Shown here: piece after piece, positions 48,201-59,399 of the stretch
Layout: the number at the start of each line of letters is the position of its first letter
Position numbering within the stretch: position 1 is the stretch's first letter
Origin: Carnegiea gigantea
Lineage: Eukaryota; Streptophyta; Magnoliopsida; Caryophyllales; Cactaceae
Direction: 5' to 3'
Assembly: GCA_029747015.1 (NCBI GenBank)
Contig: JAKOGI010000539.1
Coordinates: 309,501 to 373,500 of the forward strand
DNA: 64,000 nucleotides
Notes under the pieces: model-generated
Database searches by the model: none
Seen by the model: the letters and a program-made list of their open reading frames with translations, nothing else
Told to the model about the DNA's origin: nothing
Position numbers and translations under genes: made by a program

Positions 48201-48631
48201 ACCACCTCTTGCATGCTAAGGTTCAATCTTCTTTGGTGTTCAATTGAGGGCTTATGGTTGTCCTCCATTAAGATTCGATGCATACACAAAGAAGGATGAA
48301 TTCCTTTTAAGTCATCAAGGGTGTATCCTATGGCTTTACAATGCTTCCTAAGTACTCTAGGCAAAGAGTTGATTTGGGATGCATTCAAACTCACATTCAC
48401 AATCACAGGATGTGTAGATTTCGGTCCAAGAAATTCATACCTCAGGTATGAAGGGAGAGGTTTTAGTTCTACCTCGGGAGCTTTTGCCGCATCAGCCGAG
48501 GGCTTATTTTCATCTTGTAATGGTTCCACCTTAGCAATGGAAGGTGGAATTGGTGAGGAGACTTCCAAAAGTTGGGCACACTTGGCTACGTCGGGTTTTT
48601 CATCTTTAGTAGTGCTATTGTTCAACATCAA
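45229..48631 (-). pseudogene. pol: Athila pol (reverse transcriptase, RNase H, integrase), decayed
   Basis: On the minus strand reverse transcriptase runs 48631 to about 46980 (MCIDYRKLNKATHKYHFPLPFIDQML, shown here as blocks MCIDYRKLNK and PLPFIDQML; then MPFGLCNAP). RNase H follows at 46965-46699 (YATTEKEFLAVAF), and integrase at 46497-45229 (HHCHASTYGGHF, FLSDNGAHF, HPQTSGQV). The polymerase FMDD motif reads FMDN near 47395. The integrase Glu expected after HPQTSGQV is Lys. A 331-bp tandem duplication breaks the reverse transcriptase. Several more frame breaks occur. The integrase tail is intact to a TAG near 45229. Confidence 0.9.
47520..48183 (-). repeat. 331-bp tandem duplication within the Athila reverse transcriptase
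   Basis: Unit 47520-47850 and unit 47851 to about 48183 both begin AAGGACATGTAAA and share CTTGGTAATTAGGATGG 331-332 bp apart. They encode the same block (CIDYRKLNK...FIDQML) and have diverged by many single changes. The unit length is not a multiple of three, so the frame is destroyed. Confidence 0.9.
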
Positions 48632-49732
48632 GTGCTCGATAGGATCATTATAATCAAGGTTGACATAGTTTCCCTTATCAATCCATCAACAACATCAATC
48701 TTATTACACTTATCAGAAATGAAAGGAAATTTAGCAGCTTTTAGTAAATGAAATTGCACATGATCATCTCCCATATCAAAAGATAAGGTACTGTTTTTTA
48801 CATCAATTCGGCACCCAGCGATGGCTAAGAATGGCCTCTCAAGAATGATGGGGGCGCACGTATCCTCCTCTATTTCTAAAATCCCAAAGTCTACCGACAC
48901 ATATAAATCTCCTACTTTTATTAGAACATCCTCTAAAACACCCACAGGTTATTTCGCAGAACGGTCCGCCAATTGTAAGGGGATAGTAGTCGGCCTCATC
49001 TCTCCTAGTTCCAATTTTTCACACAGAGAAAAGGGCATCAAGCTCATGTTTGGTCCTAAATCACACAAAGCACGGTCTATAGGCTCATTTCCTATCAGGC
49101 AGGGAATTGAAAAACTATTGGGATCCTTCAGCTCAGCTGGAAGCTTGTTTTGGATCGCTGCACTGCATTCTTCAGTCAAAGCTACAATTTCATATTCTTC
49201 TAGTTTTCTTTTGTTAGATAGAATTTCTTTCCAAAATTTAGCATATGAAGGAATTTGAGTTAGGGCTTCAGTGAACGGAATGTTTATGTAGAGTTTCTTA
49301 AGGACTTCTAAAAACTTCCCAAACTGCAAGTCGAGTTTTGCTTTAGCCATGCTTTGAGGAAATGGTAAAGGTGGCGTGTAGGGTTTTGGGGAAATGATCT
49401 TAGGGTCCTTAGCAACCTCGTCAGACTTATGCGCAACATCACCAATCACCTCCTTACAAGGTGTGGACTCCTCTTCCTCAACATTCTCAATATGTTTATT
49501 CTTGTCATGCAAAGACTCGTTGTTAGTAACCCCCTTAGGTCCCTTTAGTTGTTTCCCTGCTCTCAAAATCATAGCATTGCATTGCTCCTTAGGGTTATGT
49601 TCGGGCTTCTAGGAAGTCTATCTGGGAGCGTAGATGAAAAGCTAGCTTTTTAGGCAATTGGACTTTTGAGGTACTTGAGAAGGGAAATGAGGCCTTTGGA
49701 AATTTGGAGGTGGAGCATTCATTGGGAGCATA
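48628..49732 (-). pseudogene. gag-pro: Athila gag C-terminus and protease region, decayed
   Basis: Minus-strand fragments MILRAGKQLKG, LPSYAKFWKEILS-like, NEPIDRALCDLGPNMSLMP and CAPIILERPFLAIAGCRIDV are typical of the Athila Gag-protease junction, where the catalytic motif is DLGxSxxLMP. A frame break separates 48628-48945 from 48949-49572, and stops lie at about 49573-49640. The reading continues on the far side of the nested element at 55513. Confidence 0.82.
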
Positions 49733-51091
49733 TTATAGACCCGCAAGTGCACAGTGGCATTGTAGCAAATCAAGGTCGATCCCACAGAGGATAGGTTGAT
49801 CTATTCGGCTATATTCCCTTAAGATATGCTAAGCAAATCCAAACTTTAGATTGATAAAAATGCAAAGATAAGGAACCAACTATGACTAATTCAAGGGGTT
49901 TCAACTTAACAACATCTAGTTCACTAATTTTAAATCAATTAAGGAGAAAACGCCTAGGAAATTCATGTAGTTATGAAAGTTGATTGGATCAAAATGATAA
50001 ATATGTACTTTTCTCTAATCGATTAATCTCGAGGAATTTTAATATATCCAAAAATTTGGCCTATTCTTTCGGAATTTAACAAATTTGCCTAAACTGAGCA
50101 AAATTCGTTCTTTCGAATTAATTTGTCTTAATCCAAGTTAAACATTTTTGATTACTTTCTATGTCCTCCTAACATGCAAATCTCTCTTTCGAGACGACTC
50201 AACGTAAGATTTTATCAAGCAGTCCAACAATCAAATGTCACCTTTCAGCTTTTCACCCAATTGTTTCAAGTGTGCGAGCAAACTTTGGCCAAAAATTCAC
50301 TCACAACATGAATAACACTTAATAGAATAAAATTAAACCAATCATGAAGATAACCACAATTCTATAGATTAAAACATGATCCAACTATACTTTCATAAAC
50401 TACTAAATCCCTAGATAAAAATTAAACCACTCACACATGATTAAATTAAACATCTAACTACTCTAAAATGATAAATCTAAAGAGAAAAGAGAAGAAAAGA
50501 GAAGAGAGAAGAGTTTGCTCAGTCAAAATGAGTGCTTGAATCTTTTAATTACAAAACCCGATCTCTCTTCCTCAAGAATGTTCTTCTTCTACTTGCTTTC
50601 ACCTCTCTCTAGAATCCTAATCTACTTGAAGAGAGAAAAAGGAATGGAATGGGATGTGTGTTGAAATGAGGATGAGAGCCCGCTTTTATAGCAAAGCTGC
50701 TGGAAGTTGAACAGTCGCGTGTATAAATGACGTTGAACACTGCTTAGAAGTTGAAAAGCCGTGAGAAGATAAATAGCCTCGTAGGAAATGGAGAAACCAT
50801 GGACCGTGGCCTTCACCAACGACAGACTGTGGTGTCCACTGCCTCGGTGTTCTTCTGTTCTTCTCTTTCTTCCATGGGCATGATGACTGGAGGCATCCAT
50901 GGTGAGTCATAAAGATGACTTTTAAGGGTGAATTCTTGATCAAAAAGGTCTCAAAACCTGCAAAAATCATCAAAGTATATACCCAAGTATAAAATGGGAT
51001 TTTTAGGGTAAAATCTAAACATAAAACTTATGAATCCACTAAAAACGCATAAAAATGACCCTAAAATGATATACTCTATGGGTACTTATCA
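49733..51091 (-). repeat. 3' LTR (minus sense) of the Athila-nested solo-gag element
   Basis: Aligns with 54193-55507. It carries a minus-strand TATAAAA box at 50694-50700 and a degenerate CCGTGG/CCACGG palindrome region near 50805-50835. Frames at 50622-50973 are LTR by-products. Confidence 0.88.
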
Positions 51092-52957
51092 AACTCACCC
51101 ATGCTTAAACTGTTGCTTGTCCTCAAGTAAATACTAGATAAAACCGACAGGGGGATATGCATTTAGGACTCAAAACATGACAACATCCTCAAAGTAGGCA
51201 AGCCATAACATATCATAAGCAAGAACATCAATCAACGGCAACCCCAAATAGTACACAAAACATTTCAAAACCAAGAGGAGAGGGTTTTCGAATAAGTATA
51301 AGACCACAAACTCGATATCAAACTTGATCACTCCCAACAAACCACAAAGCATGTCATGCAAGCACATGGAATTGAATAGAGCCAAATGGACCGGTAGAAC
51401 CTCACTTTTGGAAAATGTGGATCACTCCCGCTCATGTGTTTAAAATATAGTATAGGTTCACTCAAGACTCATTCTAAAGATGCAACCTACCATAAGCTTG
51501 CAAAGACTCTCAAATTCTCCACCACTAGAATGCAATGTGTACAAGATAATCAAGAGGACTTTATATGTATTGTAATGTGGGCTAGAAAGGTTAAAGGAAA
51601 CGATGTGGACAAATGAATTTGGGACAATGTGGAGCTACTAGCCAGACGACAATGGAGCAATCAATAAAGGACCTAAAACAATGAAAATCACTAACGCTCC
51701 AAACCCCAATAATACAATGAACATACCCCAATGAATGAAATAGGAAATGAGTTAACAAAGACAAGAACTCAAACTATTTACATATCCAATGCCAATCAAC
51801 TTAGGTTTTTTTTTTTGTTTTCTTTTTCGCAACATGAACTTTTTTTTCTTTTTCTTCAATATAACTTTTTTTCCTTTTTTTGGATTGTTTTTTTCTAGGA
51901 AATGAAGCGAAAATTGCAATTATTGAAAGGCATAAGATTACCAATTGTCAACTCACAACCTAATATATATACACAACCCAAATAAGAGGGAACCAAAGCA
52001 AACACTCAATATCATCAATCCCTCAACAAACCAACATATCAAAGCCACCTTAAACTCAATTATTCCCAAAACTACCTGCTAGATAGATGAAAGTGATGCT
52101 CCATAGACTTGGATTAAAGGTAGGAATATGTGTTTGGCCAGGAGCTAATATGAAGGGATCACAACAAAAACGGATATAAGCTCAAAGGGGCTAGCAAAGG
52201 GAATAAATATGTAACACAATGGTAGGCTATTTGGCTATGTGGCTAAAATGTCAAAAGAAAGAAACGCCTCTATCATATCATTACCTATACACATGCTAAT
52301 GTGGTTTTGAACAAGACTCAAGGCAAGTTCTAGAGATGCAACATAGAAGAGTCACACATATAAAAGAAACATGAGACTAAATATAATAAAATAGTCAAAA
52401 TAAGGCTCAAAATCCCACGGGACATCTACCAAGGTCCCAATTAAGCTCATAAAATAATTATAATGTACCAGCATTAGTGCTAAGGACTCTAAGGGATAAA
52501 AAGTTCTTAAACAAGACAAGGGTCAAAACAAGAAATATTGATAAAACCTTCAAAAATTTTCGCACCAAAAGGGATTACACATCAAAAGCTACTCAAACTC
52601 ATGAAAGCTGTTTTGCCTAACAAACATATCATCAAAGGTTATCTCACACCAATCCTTGCCATCTCTATATACAAATCTAAAATGCAAATCTAAATGCAAC
52701 TACATACAAAACACTAATGCAAACAAAAAAGAAACCTAAAACTATATGCTCTAACAAGTATGCAAACTAATAACCGAAATAGAAAACATAGAAAATACCC
52801 TTCGCCCATGCTTAGATAAAGCATTATTATTCAAAAGAAAGAAAGTAAAAGAAGGGAAAGAAAATAAAACATAATGATCTCACCAGGTTAGGTGCAGAAT
52901 GCACCTCAGCTATACAGCCTCGTAATAACCGGGGCACATGGAGCATCAGCCACTCTA
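51092..52957 (-). other. polypurine tract and non-coding interior of the Athila-nested solo-gag element
   Basis: The tract AAGCATGGGTGAGTT (minus strand, 51092-51106) is followed by about 1.8 kb without a convincing gene. T-rich runs lie at 51806-51890. Blocks are shared with the Athila 3' interior. Confidence 0.65.
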
Positions 52958-54048
52958 TCACGATGTCAAGACTCGGCCCTTTAAATCAAACATCGTCAAG
53001 GCATGTAGAAGCTTGTCAAACTCCTCAGCATAGAGTTTCCAAGCATGGCAATAAGAGAGCATCAAGATGAATATAACAAAGAAAGTTAGAGCTCTCTTCA
53101 TCAAAGCAAAACCAATAGAAAAATCAAAAGAGAAAGCAAAGAAAGTGTTCCACATGATTTTTCTAAGCTTATCCACTAGGCACACGCAATACGGGTTAAG
53201 GGAGGCATCATACCCATAGAAGTGTCCTAGGGAAAGAAAATTATCAACATTTCCACTAAGCATACTAAATATGTTATCCTTATAGCCCATATCATTATTA
53301 GCATCACAAATCTTAGGATTATCAATGGGCGCATTTGAAGAATACTAGGGGAAATAGGGGGATGTGGCACTAGGGGAAAAATGGGAATGATAAGGAGGAC
53401 TGAGGAAAGCATAACTAAAACAAAGGCTAGAAGACTCCTCATGTACACACTCATAACGACACCCCTCTAAAGGAGTGCTAACTAGATTATACACCACATC
53501 AAGAGTATCTTCTGACTCAAAACAAGCATCAACAACATCAAACCTAATAACAAACCCAAAAGACTCACCCACCTCAAGCCCCATGCACTGAGCTAAAGAA
53601 AATGATGAATCATGTAAGGTCAGGACAACATCAGTATTATCCATAGGTGATGCAAAGCCAGGTTACACATAGCATGCATAAGACACGAACTAGTAGCATG
53701 GTCAGAAGAATTACACAAATCACACCAAACAAAAGGAGTATAATAAGATCTAGCATAGAATCCACAAGGATCAGAAAATGAATATCTAGAAACACGACTA
53801 GCCTTTTCAAACTCAAATGAATCCCAAGCAATCCACTCAAGCAAATAACATGCCTCATTAACATTTTTGTCATGAAAACCCCAATACTCTAAAAGAATAC
53901 GGGTTTCACCATTCACACCCTTATCAATAATATCCAAAATTTCTCATTTACCCACGCAATAACCACATTAAGTAAGAAAAATATTTAAACGCTTAAAATA
54001 CCTCCAAAATAATTCATGCTTGAATTGTGAAAAATGGAAAATGGCCAT
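52958..54048 (-). pseudogene. decayed solo Gag-like protein
   Basis: A minus-strand start at 54048 (MAIFHFSQF) matches the Gag-like protein at 21562-22869 along its length: HELFWRYFKRL, a CGYC segment, ETRILLEYWGF, CYLLEWIAWDSFEFE, a CCHC knuckle (CDLCNSSDHATSSC), and the C-terminal module (YDASLNPY, EEFDKLLHALT). At least two early stops (in the CGYC segment) and several frameshifts are present. It is a diverged relative, not a copy of the same insertion. Confidence 0.85.
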
Positions 54049-54171
54049 GATTGTTTCTCAAATTTTATTTTAGTTGTTTTAATTTTCAATTTTTTGGCTA
54101 TTTTTTTCTAAAGAAAAACAAAAGGCTTAGTCAAACCTGTCAAAAAAAAACCCAATATTCGATGCTAGTCC

Positions 54172-54186
54172 TCTGTAACGGCGCCA
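54172..54186 (-). other. primer binding site (Asp-tRNA type) of the Athila-nested element
   Basis: The minus strand reads TGGCGCCGTTACAG after AGTTTT following the LTR end. Confidence 0.8.
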
Positions 54187-54192
54187 AAAACT

Positions 54193-55507
54193 TGATAGGC
54201 CAGCAAGTGCACAGTGGCGTTGTAACAAATCAAGGTTGATCCCATAGAAACTAGGTTGATCTATTGGGCTATATTCCATCAAGATATGCTAAGCGAATCC
54301 AAACTTTAGATTGATAAAAATACGAAGATAAGGAAACAACTATAACTAATTCAAGGATTTCAATTTAACAACTTCTAATTCACTAATTTTAAATCAATTC
54401 AGGAGAAAACGCCTAGGAAATTCATGTAGTTATGAAAGTTGATTGGATCAAAATAATGAACATGTGCTTTTCTCTGATAGATTAATCTCGAGGAATTGCA
54501 ATCTATCCAAAAATTTCGCCTATTCTTTCAAAATTCACCAAATTTGCCTAAACTAAGCAAAAGTAGTTCTTTCGAACTGACTTGTCTTAATCCAAGTTAA
54601 ACATTTTCAATTACATTTTATGTCCTCCTAACATGCAAATCTCTCTTTTGAGACGACTCAACGTTAGGTTTAATCAAACAGTCCAAGAATCAAATGTCAC
54701 CTTTTAGTTTTTCACCCGATTGTTTCGAGTGCGCAAGCAAACTTTGGCAAAAAATCCACTCGTAGCATGAATAACACCTGATAAGATAAGCACAATTCTA
54801 TAGATTAAACCATGATCCAACTATACTTTCATAAGTTACTAAATTCGTAAACAAAATTAAAGTACTCATACATGATTAAATTACTCTAAAATGATAAATC
54901 TAAAGAGAAAAGAGAAGAGAAGAAAGAAGAGTTTGCTCAGCCAAAATGCATGCTTAAATCTTTCAATTACAGAACCGATCCCATTTCCTAGCGAATCTTC
55001 TTCTTATACTTGATCCCAACTCTCTAAAATCCTAATCTACTTGAAGAGAGGAAAAGGAATGGAATGGGATGTGTGTTGAAATGAGGATGAAAGCCCCCTT
55101 TTATAGCAAAGCTGCTGGAAGTCGAATAGCCACGCGTATAAATGACATTAAACACTGCTTGGAAATTGAAAAGCTGCGAGAAAATAAATAGGCTCATAGG
55201 ACATGGAGACACCACAGACCGTGGCCTTTACCACAGGTAGACCGTGGTATCCACTGCCTTGGTGTTCTTTTGTTCTTCTCTTTCTTCCACGGGAATGGTG
55301 ACTGGGAGCATCTGTGGTGAGTCATAAAGATGACTTTTAAGGGTGAATTCTTAGTCAAAAAGGTCTCAAAACCTGCAAAAGCCATCAAAGCACTATATCC
55401 AAGCGTAAAATGGGATTTTTGGGGTAAAATTTAAGCATAAAACTTATGAATCCTCTAAAAACGCATCAAAATGACCCTAAAATGATATACTCTATGGGTA
55501 CTTATCA
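54193..55507 (-). repeat. 5' LTR (minus sense) of the Athila-nested solo-gag element
   Basis: Begins TGATAGGCC in plus coordinates and ends ACTTATCA. The minus-strand TATA box TATAAAA at 55099-55105 is kept. A CACAGACCGTGG...AGACCGTGGT region lies near 55212-55250. Confidence 0.88.
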
Positions 55508-55512
55508 ACATA

Positions 55513-56503
55513 TTCGAAGGGTTTGGATTAGACCTATATGAGAAATTTGGATGATTCCTCCAATCCGAATTGTAGGTACTAGAGTAAGGATCAATGGTTG
55601 GTCTCGAGTTGAAATTTTGAACATAGTTGACTTCACCAGGGTCTTGGGAAAAAGGAGTCCCACCTTGACAATTCAAAGTCACATACTCGATAGAACCACA
55701 AATTTCACATGGGGGAGGGGTACTAGAATTCACAACATTAACATTCATTCAGTCTAATCGTTGAGTCATAGCATCAACTTTAGCAGAAAGCAAAGTAAGT
55801 GCATCAACTCCAAGCTTACCTTCAACCCGTTTGGATTGGCCTCGTTCTGTGGACCATTGGAAATTGTTAAGTGTCATCTCCTCAGTTAGGTTATAGGCCT
55901 CATCTTCAGTTTTGTTTATCAAGGTACCTCTTGCCGCCGCATTAATAGTGGACCTTACAGGTTGGGTCACAGCATTATAAAAAGCTTGGACAATCATCCT
56001 TTGTTGAAGACCATGATGGGGGCATAAATGTAACAAATCTTTAAACTGCTCCCAAGCTTCATAAAGTGTCTCTTCATCTTTTTGAGTGAAGTTGGTGATT
56101 TGATTCCTCAAACTTGTCGTTTTTCTTGGAGGGAAAAACTTGGTGAGGAAAGCTCTTGTTAACTCTTTCCAAGCGGCAATACATCCCGATGGCAAAGAAT
56201 GTAGCCAAGCTCTTGCTTTATCCCTTAATGAGAAGGGAAATAATCACAATCGAATGGCATCGGTGGAGACTCCATTAGGCTCCAACATGTCACACACCTC
56301 TAAAAGACCGAGAGGTGTAGATTCAGGTCTTCCAAAGGAGTTCCTCCAAACTAGGATTGTTGCACCATGGAAATGAGTGCCAGTTTGAGCTCAAAATTTT
56401 TTGCATCAACATTAGCGCGAGCAATACTCGAGGCGAACCCTTGGACTCCAAGGGTAACGAAATCTCTAAGGGTCTTTCTTTGGTCACCTCCTCCTCTCGC
56501 CAT
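55513..56503 (-). pseudogene. gag: Athila gag N-terminal part, decayed
   Basis: The minus-strand start at 56503 reads MARGGGDQRKTLRD. After early stops the capsid region is clear at 56195-55749 (AFLTKFFPPRKT, LYEAWEQFKDLLHLCPHHGL, DEAYNLTEEM). A TGA follows, then the knuckle CEICGSIEYVTLNC, in which the usual His is Tyr. The reading enters the nested element at 55512 and resumes at 49732. Confidence 0.88.
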
Positions 56504-56759
56504 ATTTGTTGAAATTCTTCTTGCCTCGCGTCTTTGTACTTTAATCTTTTACTTCTTCCTCCTCAAGCAGAAAGTCCTCTCGATCGTGGGATCGGGTTCA
56601 TATAGGAATGGACTTCGCATAAACGGGGAAGATTCTTGCAAGCACTATCACCAACACTACCAGCGCAATCAAACAATAAAAAATAATTAAAAAAAAGACT
56701 AAAAGACAATAAAACGCTTAGTTACTTTCGTAAGACTAACTCAATAGTTAACAAATTAG

Positions 56760-56777
56760 TCCCCGCCAACGACACCA
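56760..56777 (-). other. primer binding site of the Athila element
   Basis: The minus strand reads TGGTGTCGTTGGCGGGGA. This is three mismatches from the Asp-tRNA type TGGCGCCGTTGCCGGGGA, so the site has decayed. Confidence 0.75.
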
Positions 56778-56783
56778 AAAACT

Positions 56784-58035
56784 TGACCATTGCCGCAAGC
56801 GCACGGGTAGTCATACTATAGATAAAAAGATCGTCCTTAGTGACCAAAGTAATCTGTTGAGCTTTGTCTATCAGAATATGCTAAGCAAGTACTAAATCAA
56901 GGGGTTTTGATTCAACAACTTTAAATCTACCAATTCTAAATTCAATCTAAAAAAAACGCCTAGGGATTTATGCTGTTAAGAAAGGTGATTGGATCACAAT
57001 GATAAACATGTGCTTTTCTCTAATCGGATATTTTCGAGGAATTGCAATCTATCCAGAATTTAGTCTATTCTTTCGAAATCAACCAAATTGCCTAAACTAA
57101 GCAAAAGTCGTTCTTTCAAACTAATTTGTCTTAATCCAAGTTAAATAATTTTGATTACTTTCTAGTTCTCTTGACATGCAAATCTCTCTTTCGAGTCGAC
57201 AATATGTTAGGTTTTATCAAGAAGTCTAACTATCGAATATCACCATTCAGTTTTTCACTCAACTGTTTAAAGTGTGCAAGCAAACTTTGGCCAAAAATCC
57301 AGTCACAATATGAAAATCACTTGATAAAATGAAATCAAACCAATCATGAATCAAAGCACAATTCTAATCATAAACATGATCCAACTACACTTTTATTAAC
57401 AAATAAATCCCTAGACAAAATAAACTACTCATACATGATTAAAGATTCAACAAGTAACAAATTATTCAGCAAAAATCTGAGAGGGAAGGGCTTGACAGAG
57501 ACAGCCCTCAACCAAGGGCTTCAAACCACCTCAAAACCGAACTCACACTCAAGATTTCTCACTAAAATAACAATCAAACTAAAAATCCTAACTAAAGAGC
57601 AAAATTTTGAGAAAGAAAATGAACTAAAACTATGCTTCCTTCTCTTTCTTGCTAATGAGAAACGAGGTTTTGTAGAAGAGCATGGATGTTTTCAGCCACA
57701 CAGCCGAAGGAAAACAAAGTTTCCACAGTTACACAGCTCACCACGGTCCGTGGCAGACACCACGATCCGACCATGATCTTGGATGGAACCGAATTTCTGC
57801 TCTTCTCTTACTCCACAGGCATAGCATCATATAGGTGTCCATGGCAGAGGTCAAAATACATCCAATGAGGGTCAAATGTTGGGTCAAAATGGCCTAAAAT
57901 CCTGTAAAACACATCAAACAACCATATGTAAGCATAAATCGAGAATAGGAGTATAAATGGTAACTTAAAGCACATAATTCTCCTAAAAATATAGCAAAAT
58001 GACCCTAAAATGATGTATACAGTAAGCACTTATCA
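56784..58035 (-). repeat. 5' LTR (minus sense) of the Athila element
   Basis: Matches 40119-41347. Its minus-strand TATA box has become TACAAAA (57667-57673), and the CACGG palindrome is eroded (CCACGATCCGACCATGAT). Both changes fit an old, silent promoter. Confidence 0.9.
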
Positions 58036-58040
58036 CTAAG

Positions 58041-59390
58041 CATGAGTTGTGGAGTTATGCATATGTAATTCGATTGAATTCAATTTTGAGGATCTTCGAT
58101 TATGTTTTGAATGAATTAGGGTGGACTGGGTGATTGTATGTGTATATGTGTGGGTTGGATGCAGTTATGGTGGAGGGAAGGAGTGAGTTTGAGGTTGAGG
58201 TTGAGGAAGAAAATTTTAGAGGAAAGTGCAAATGGGAGGCTTTTTGGAATAACTTGCCATAGTAAACTTGGTAAATAAATTGATAAATTGGAAGGAACTT
58301 AAATGCATAAATTGAGTTGTAATATTAGTAAGAGGTATTGATAGTGCTTGGTTCTTGTGGTATGATTGAAATGATGCAAACAATAATTATAGATTACTAT
58401 TACTGATTGATTACGTATTAAGTAACGGAAAAGATAAATAAGGATTAATTCTTGTTCAAGTGGGTTAAAAGTGATGCATTCTTTCCGTTTTGCAACTCAA
58501 ACAAAATAAAGGACAACCAAGTTTAGTGGAGATGTTATTTAACATGAAAATTGAGTGGATTAGATAAAGGCAATAGGAAGCTTGATGTTTAGCTCAATCA
58601 AAGTAGTGCTGATGATGGGTTTTAATTAACGTTAAGAGTGCCTTTAAATGTAAAAATTACCCAAGGAAGCGATTAAAGGCAGAGTTATTTTCACTTAGGT
58701 TAAAAGAGTGACATATCCCCTTGTAACATAAAACAAATGATTAGGAATCAAAGTCTACTTGAGGCTTTCAATGTGAATATTTTTCGATTTAAGCCCGAAA
58801 GCATGTACTTGACAATGAAATGAGTTCACCCACACGGCTTAAGCTTAGGCTTCAAAATCAACATGAAGGTGTATACATATCTCAATGATAGCATCAAATA
58901 TCAACGGGGTTCCACTTTTATATAATAAATGACAAAGCCGTTTTAATCACATTATCTCCCTCTCCTATTTTCAAACTAAAATGAATTGAAATGCGAACGC
59001 CCAATTAAATTGCGCTAAAAGCTTATTTTATAGTATGGGGATAAATAGACTTGACTTCAGCTCACTTCTCAAAATATTTTTGTGTTTTCTGTTTTTGGTG
59101 AAGAATTAGTGACGAGTCCTCTTCCTAAATAGCATGAAGGAAGCAAGGCTTCATCTCTTTTGCTACTTGACACAATTAGATGCTCACAACAAATTTTGGC
59201 TTAGCATGAAGACTTAAATGAGCTTAAGGGTCCTGTTGGGTTACATTTTGAATCAGTATACCTAGTGTATAATGCCTCTAATCGCTAATTACTTAATTAG
59301 CTTAATCTAATTTTTTAATATTATGGTTGCAGTGGAAGTCTCAACGATCAAAAGTCTTACCACCGTGGTAAGTTGGACAAGGGTAAATAA
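58041..59390 (+). repeat. left arm of the large inverted repeat, inner part
   Basis: Continues 39203-40118 after the Athila insertion. About 58041-58210 and 58868-59340 have clear inverted matches in the right arm, such as TAGCATGAAGACTTAA (59201) against its complement at 59581-59593. The intervening 650 bp are not alignable by eye, but the matching gap in the right arm has nearly the same length. No gene was seen. Confidence 0.7.
59356..59372. repeat. central short palindrome of the inverted repeat
   Basis: CTTACCAC-C-GTGGTAAG has 8-bp perfect arms. It lies within about 35 bp of the centre calculated from the outer and inner arm pairs (about 59372-59398). Confidence 0.75.
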
Positions 59391-59399
59391 TAACTACAC

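Larger units (their letters stand above)
49733..55507 (-). mobile_element. nested solo-gag LTR element (Athila-related) inside Athila gag
   Basis: LTRs 49733-51091 and 54193-55507 are flanked by gcata (49728-49732) and acata (55508-55512), an almost perfect 5-bp duplication. On the minus strand the LTR reads TGATAAGTACCC...CTATCA, followed by a primer site TGGCGCCGTTACAG and ending at a polypurine tract at 51092. The interior encodes only a decayed Gag-like protein. Its LTRs resemble those of the surrounding Athila element over much of their length (GATTGGATCAAAATGATAAA, CATGCAAATCTCTCTTT). Confidence 0.9.
40119..58035 (-). mobile_element. Athila-type gypsy retrotransposon, decayed, with a nested element
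   Basis: LTRs 40119-41347 and 56784-58035 (about 1.23-1.25 kb) start TGAC and end TCA in plus coordinates. The flanking 5 bp are tcaag (40114-40118) and ctaag (58036-58040), an imperfect duplication. Homology of the interrupted arm resumes across the site, which confirms the insertion. On the minus strand the order is primer site, gag, protease, reverse transcriptase, RNase H, integrase, Athila ORF-1, polypurine tract. All frames are broken. Removing the nested element (49733-55507) leaves about 12.1 kb, a usual size for Athila. Confidence 0.92.
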
